A DNA stretch of 21,138 bases, taken from assembly GCA_017440445.1 (NCBI GenBank), contig JAFSHE010000147.1:1-21138 (forward strand). Reading direction: 5' to 3'. The translations under genes and the position numbers were made by a program. The DNA comes from Oscillospiraceae bacterium (lineage in GTDB: Bacteria > Bacillota_A > Clostridia > Oscillospirales > Ruminococcaceae). How positions within the stretch are numbered: position 1 is the first letter of the stretch; every line of letters begins with the position of its first letter. Positions 21,037 through 21,138 of this stretch are shown one piece after another. The notes under the pieces were generated by a model. That model was not told the origin of the DNA, did not search any database, and saw nothing but the letters and a program-made list of their open reading frames with translations.

Positions 21037-21138
21037 ATGCGGATGGTTACTTTTTCAAAGCGGAAGATAAAAAGGATAGCTGCGGTTGCGTCTATGGCAG
21101 CGGCGGCTGTTGCGGTGGGAGCTGTTGCGGTCATCACC
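21037..21138 (+). CDS. N-terminus of a secreted or membrane protein (cut by window edge)
   Basis: Only 34 codons are visible. They read MRMVTFSKRKIKRIAAVASM followed by an Ala/Val-rich run to the edge: a basic N-terminus and a long hydrophobic segment from residue 13, typical of a signal peptide or membrane anchor. GGAGG lies eight bases before the ATG at 21037; an in-frame ATG two codons later is possible. The rest of the protein is outside the window, so no function can be given. Confidence 0.7.
   Translation, partial: MRMVTFSKRKIKRIAAVASMAAAAVAVGAVAVIT

Overview
The window looks like chromosome of a low-to-mid GC Firmicute of the Ruminococcus/Oscillospiraceae type. This is inferred from strong AGGAGG-type ribosome binding sites, promoters matching the housekeeping consensus with exact 17-bp spacers, an L-box lysine riboswitch, and Clostridia-type families (DUF523, SdpI-like, small Cys-rich proteins, an EF-G-like paralogue). 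I see no rRNA or tRNA genes, CRISPR arrays, transposases or prophage genes. Both edges cut a gene.

Layout. (1) 1-2713, minus strand: a queuosine operon, queA - alpha/beta hydrolase - small membrane protein - tgt (cut by the left edge), read from a promoter at 2685-2713. (2) 2780-7515, plus strand: a lysine/diaminopimelate operon. A promoter, lysine riboswitch and terminator precede asd - dapA - dapB - a stand-alone double-ACT protein - an MscS channel. A foldable intergenic repeat lies between asd and dapA. (3) 7537-10705, plus strand: a potassium-uptake pair, trkA and trkH, whose promoter is enclosed by a perfect 13-bp inverted repeat. A 42-residue Cys-rich protein follows, with its ribosome binding site inside a hairpin, then a bidirectional terminator. 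(4) 10715-12530, minus strand: a compact membrane-stress-like cassette of SPFH protein, ribbon-helix-helix-like protein, 23-residue hydrophobic peptide and SdpI-like membrane protein. It is driven by a perfect consensus promoter with a 19-bp palindrome at the start of the transcript. (5) 12549-13098: a DUF523 gene with its own promoter, convergent on an EF-G-like GTPase (13127-15151, minus) across a shared terminator. (6) 15373-20964, plus strand: a tightly packed run of LCM-type methyltransferase, flavodoxin-fold oxidoreductase, unknown protein, RlmA-type 23S rRNA methyltransferase, CCA-adding-like nucleotidyltransferase and a PF14907-like nucleotidyltransferase. (7) A new secreted or membrane protein starts at 21037 and runs off the right edge.

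Functionally, queA and tgt make and insert the queuosine precursor in tRNA. asd, dapA and dapB carry aspartyl phosphate to tetrahydrodipicolinate for lysine and peptidoglycan, under lysine feedback through RNA and perhaps through the ACT protein. MscS, TrkA and TrkH concern turgor and K+. The least explained part is the SPFH/RHH/micropeptide/SdpI-like cassette. Several enzymes (the EF-G-like GTPase and the CCA-like enzyme) keep their fold signatures but have altered hallmark residues.
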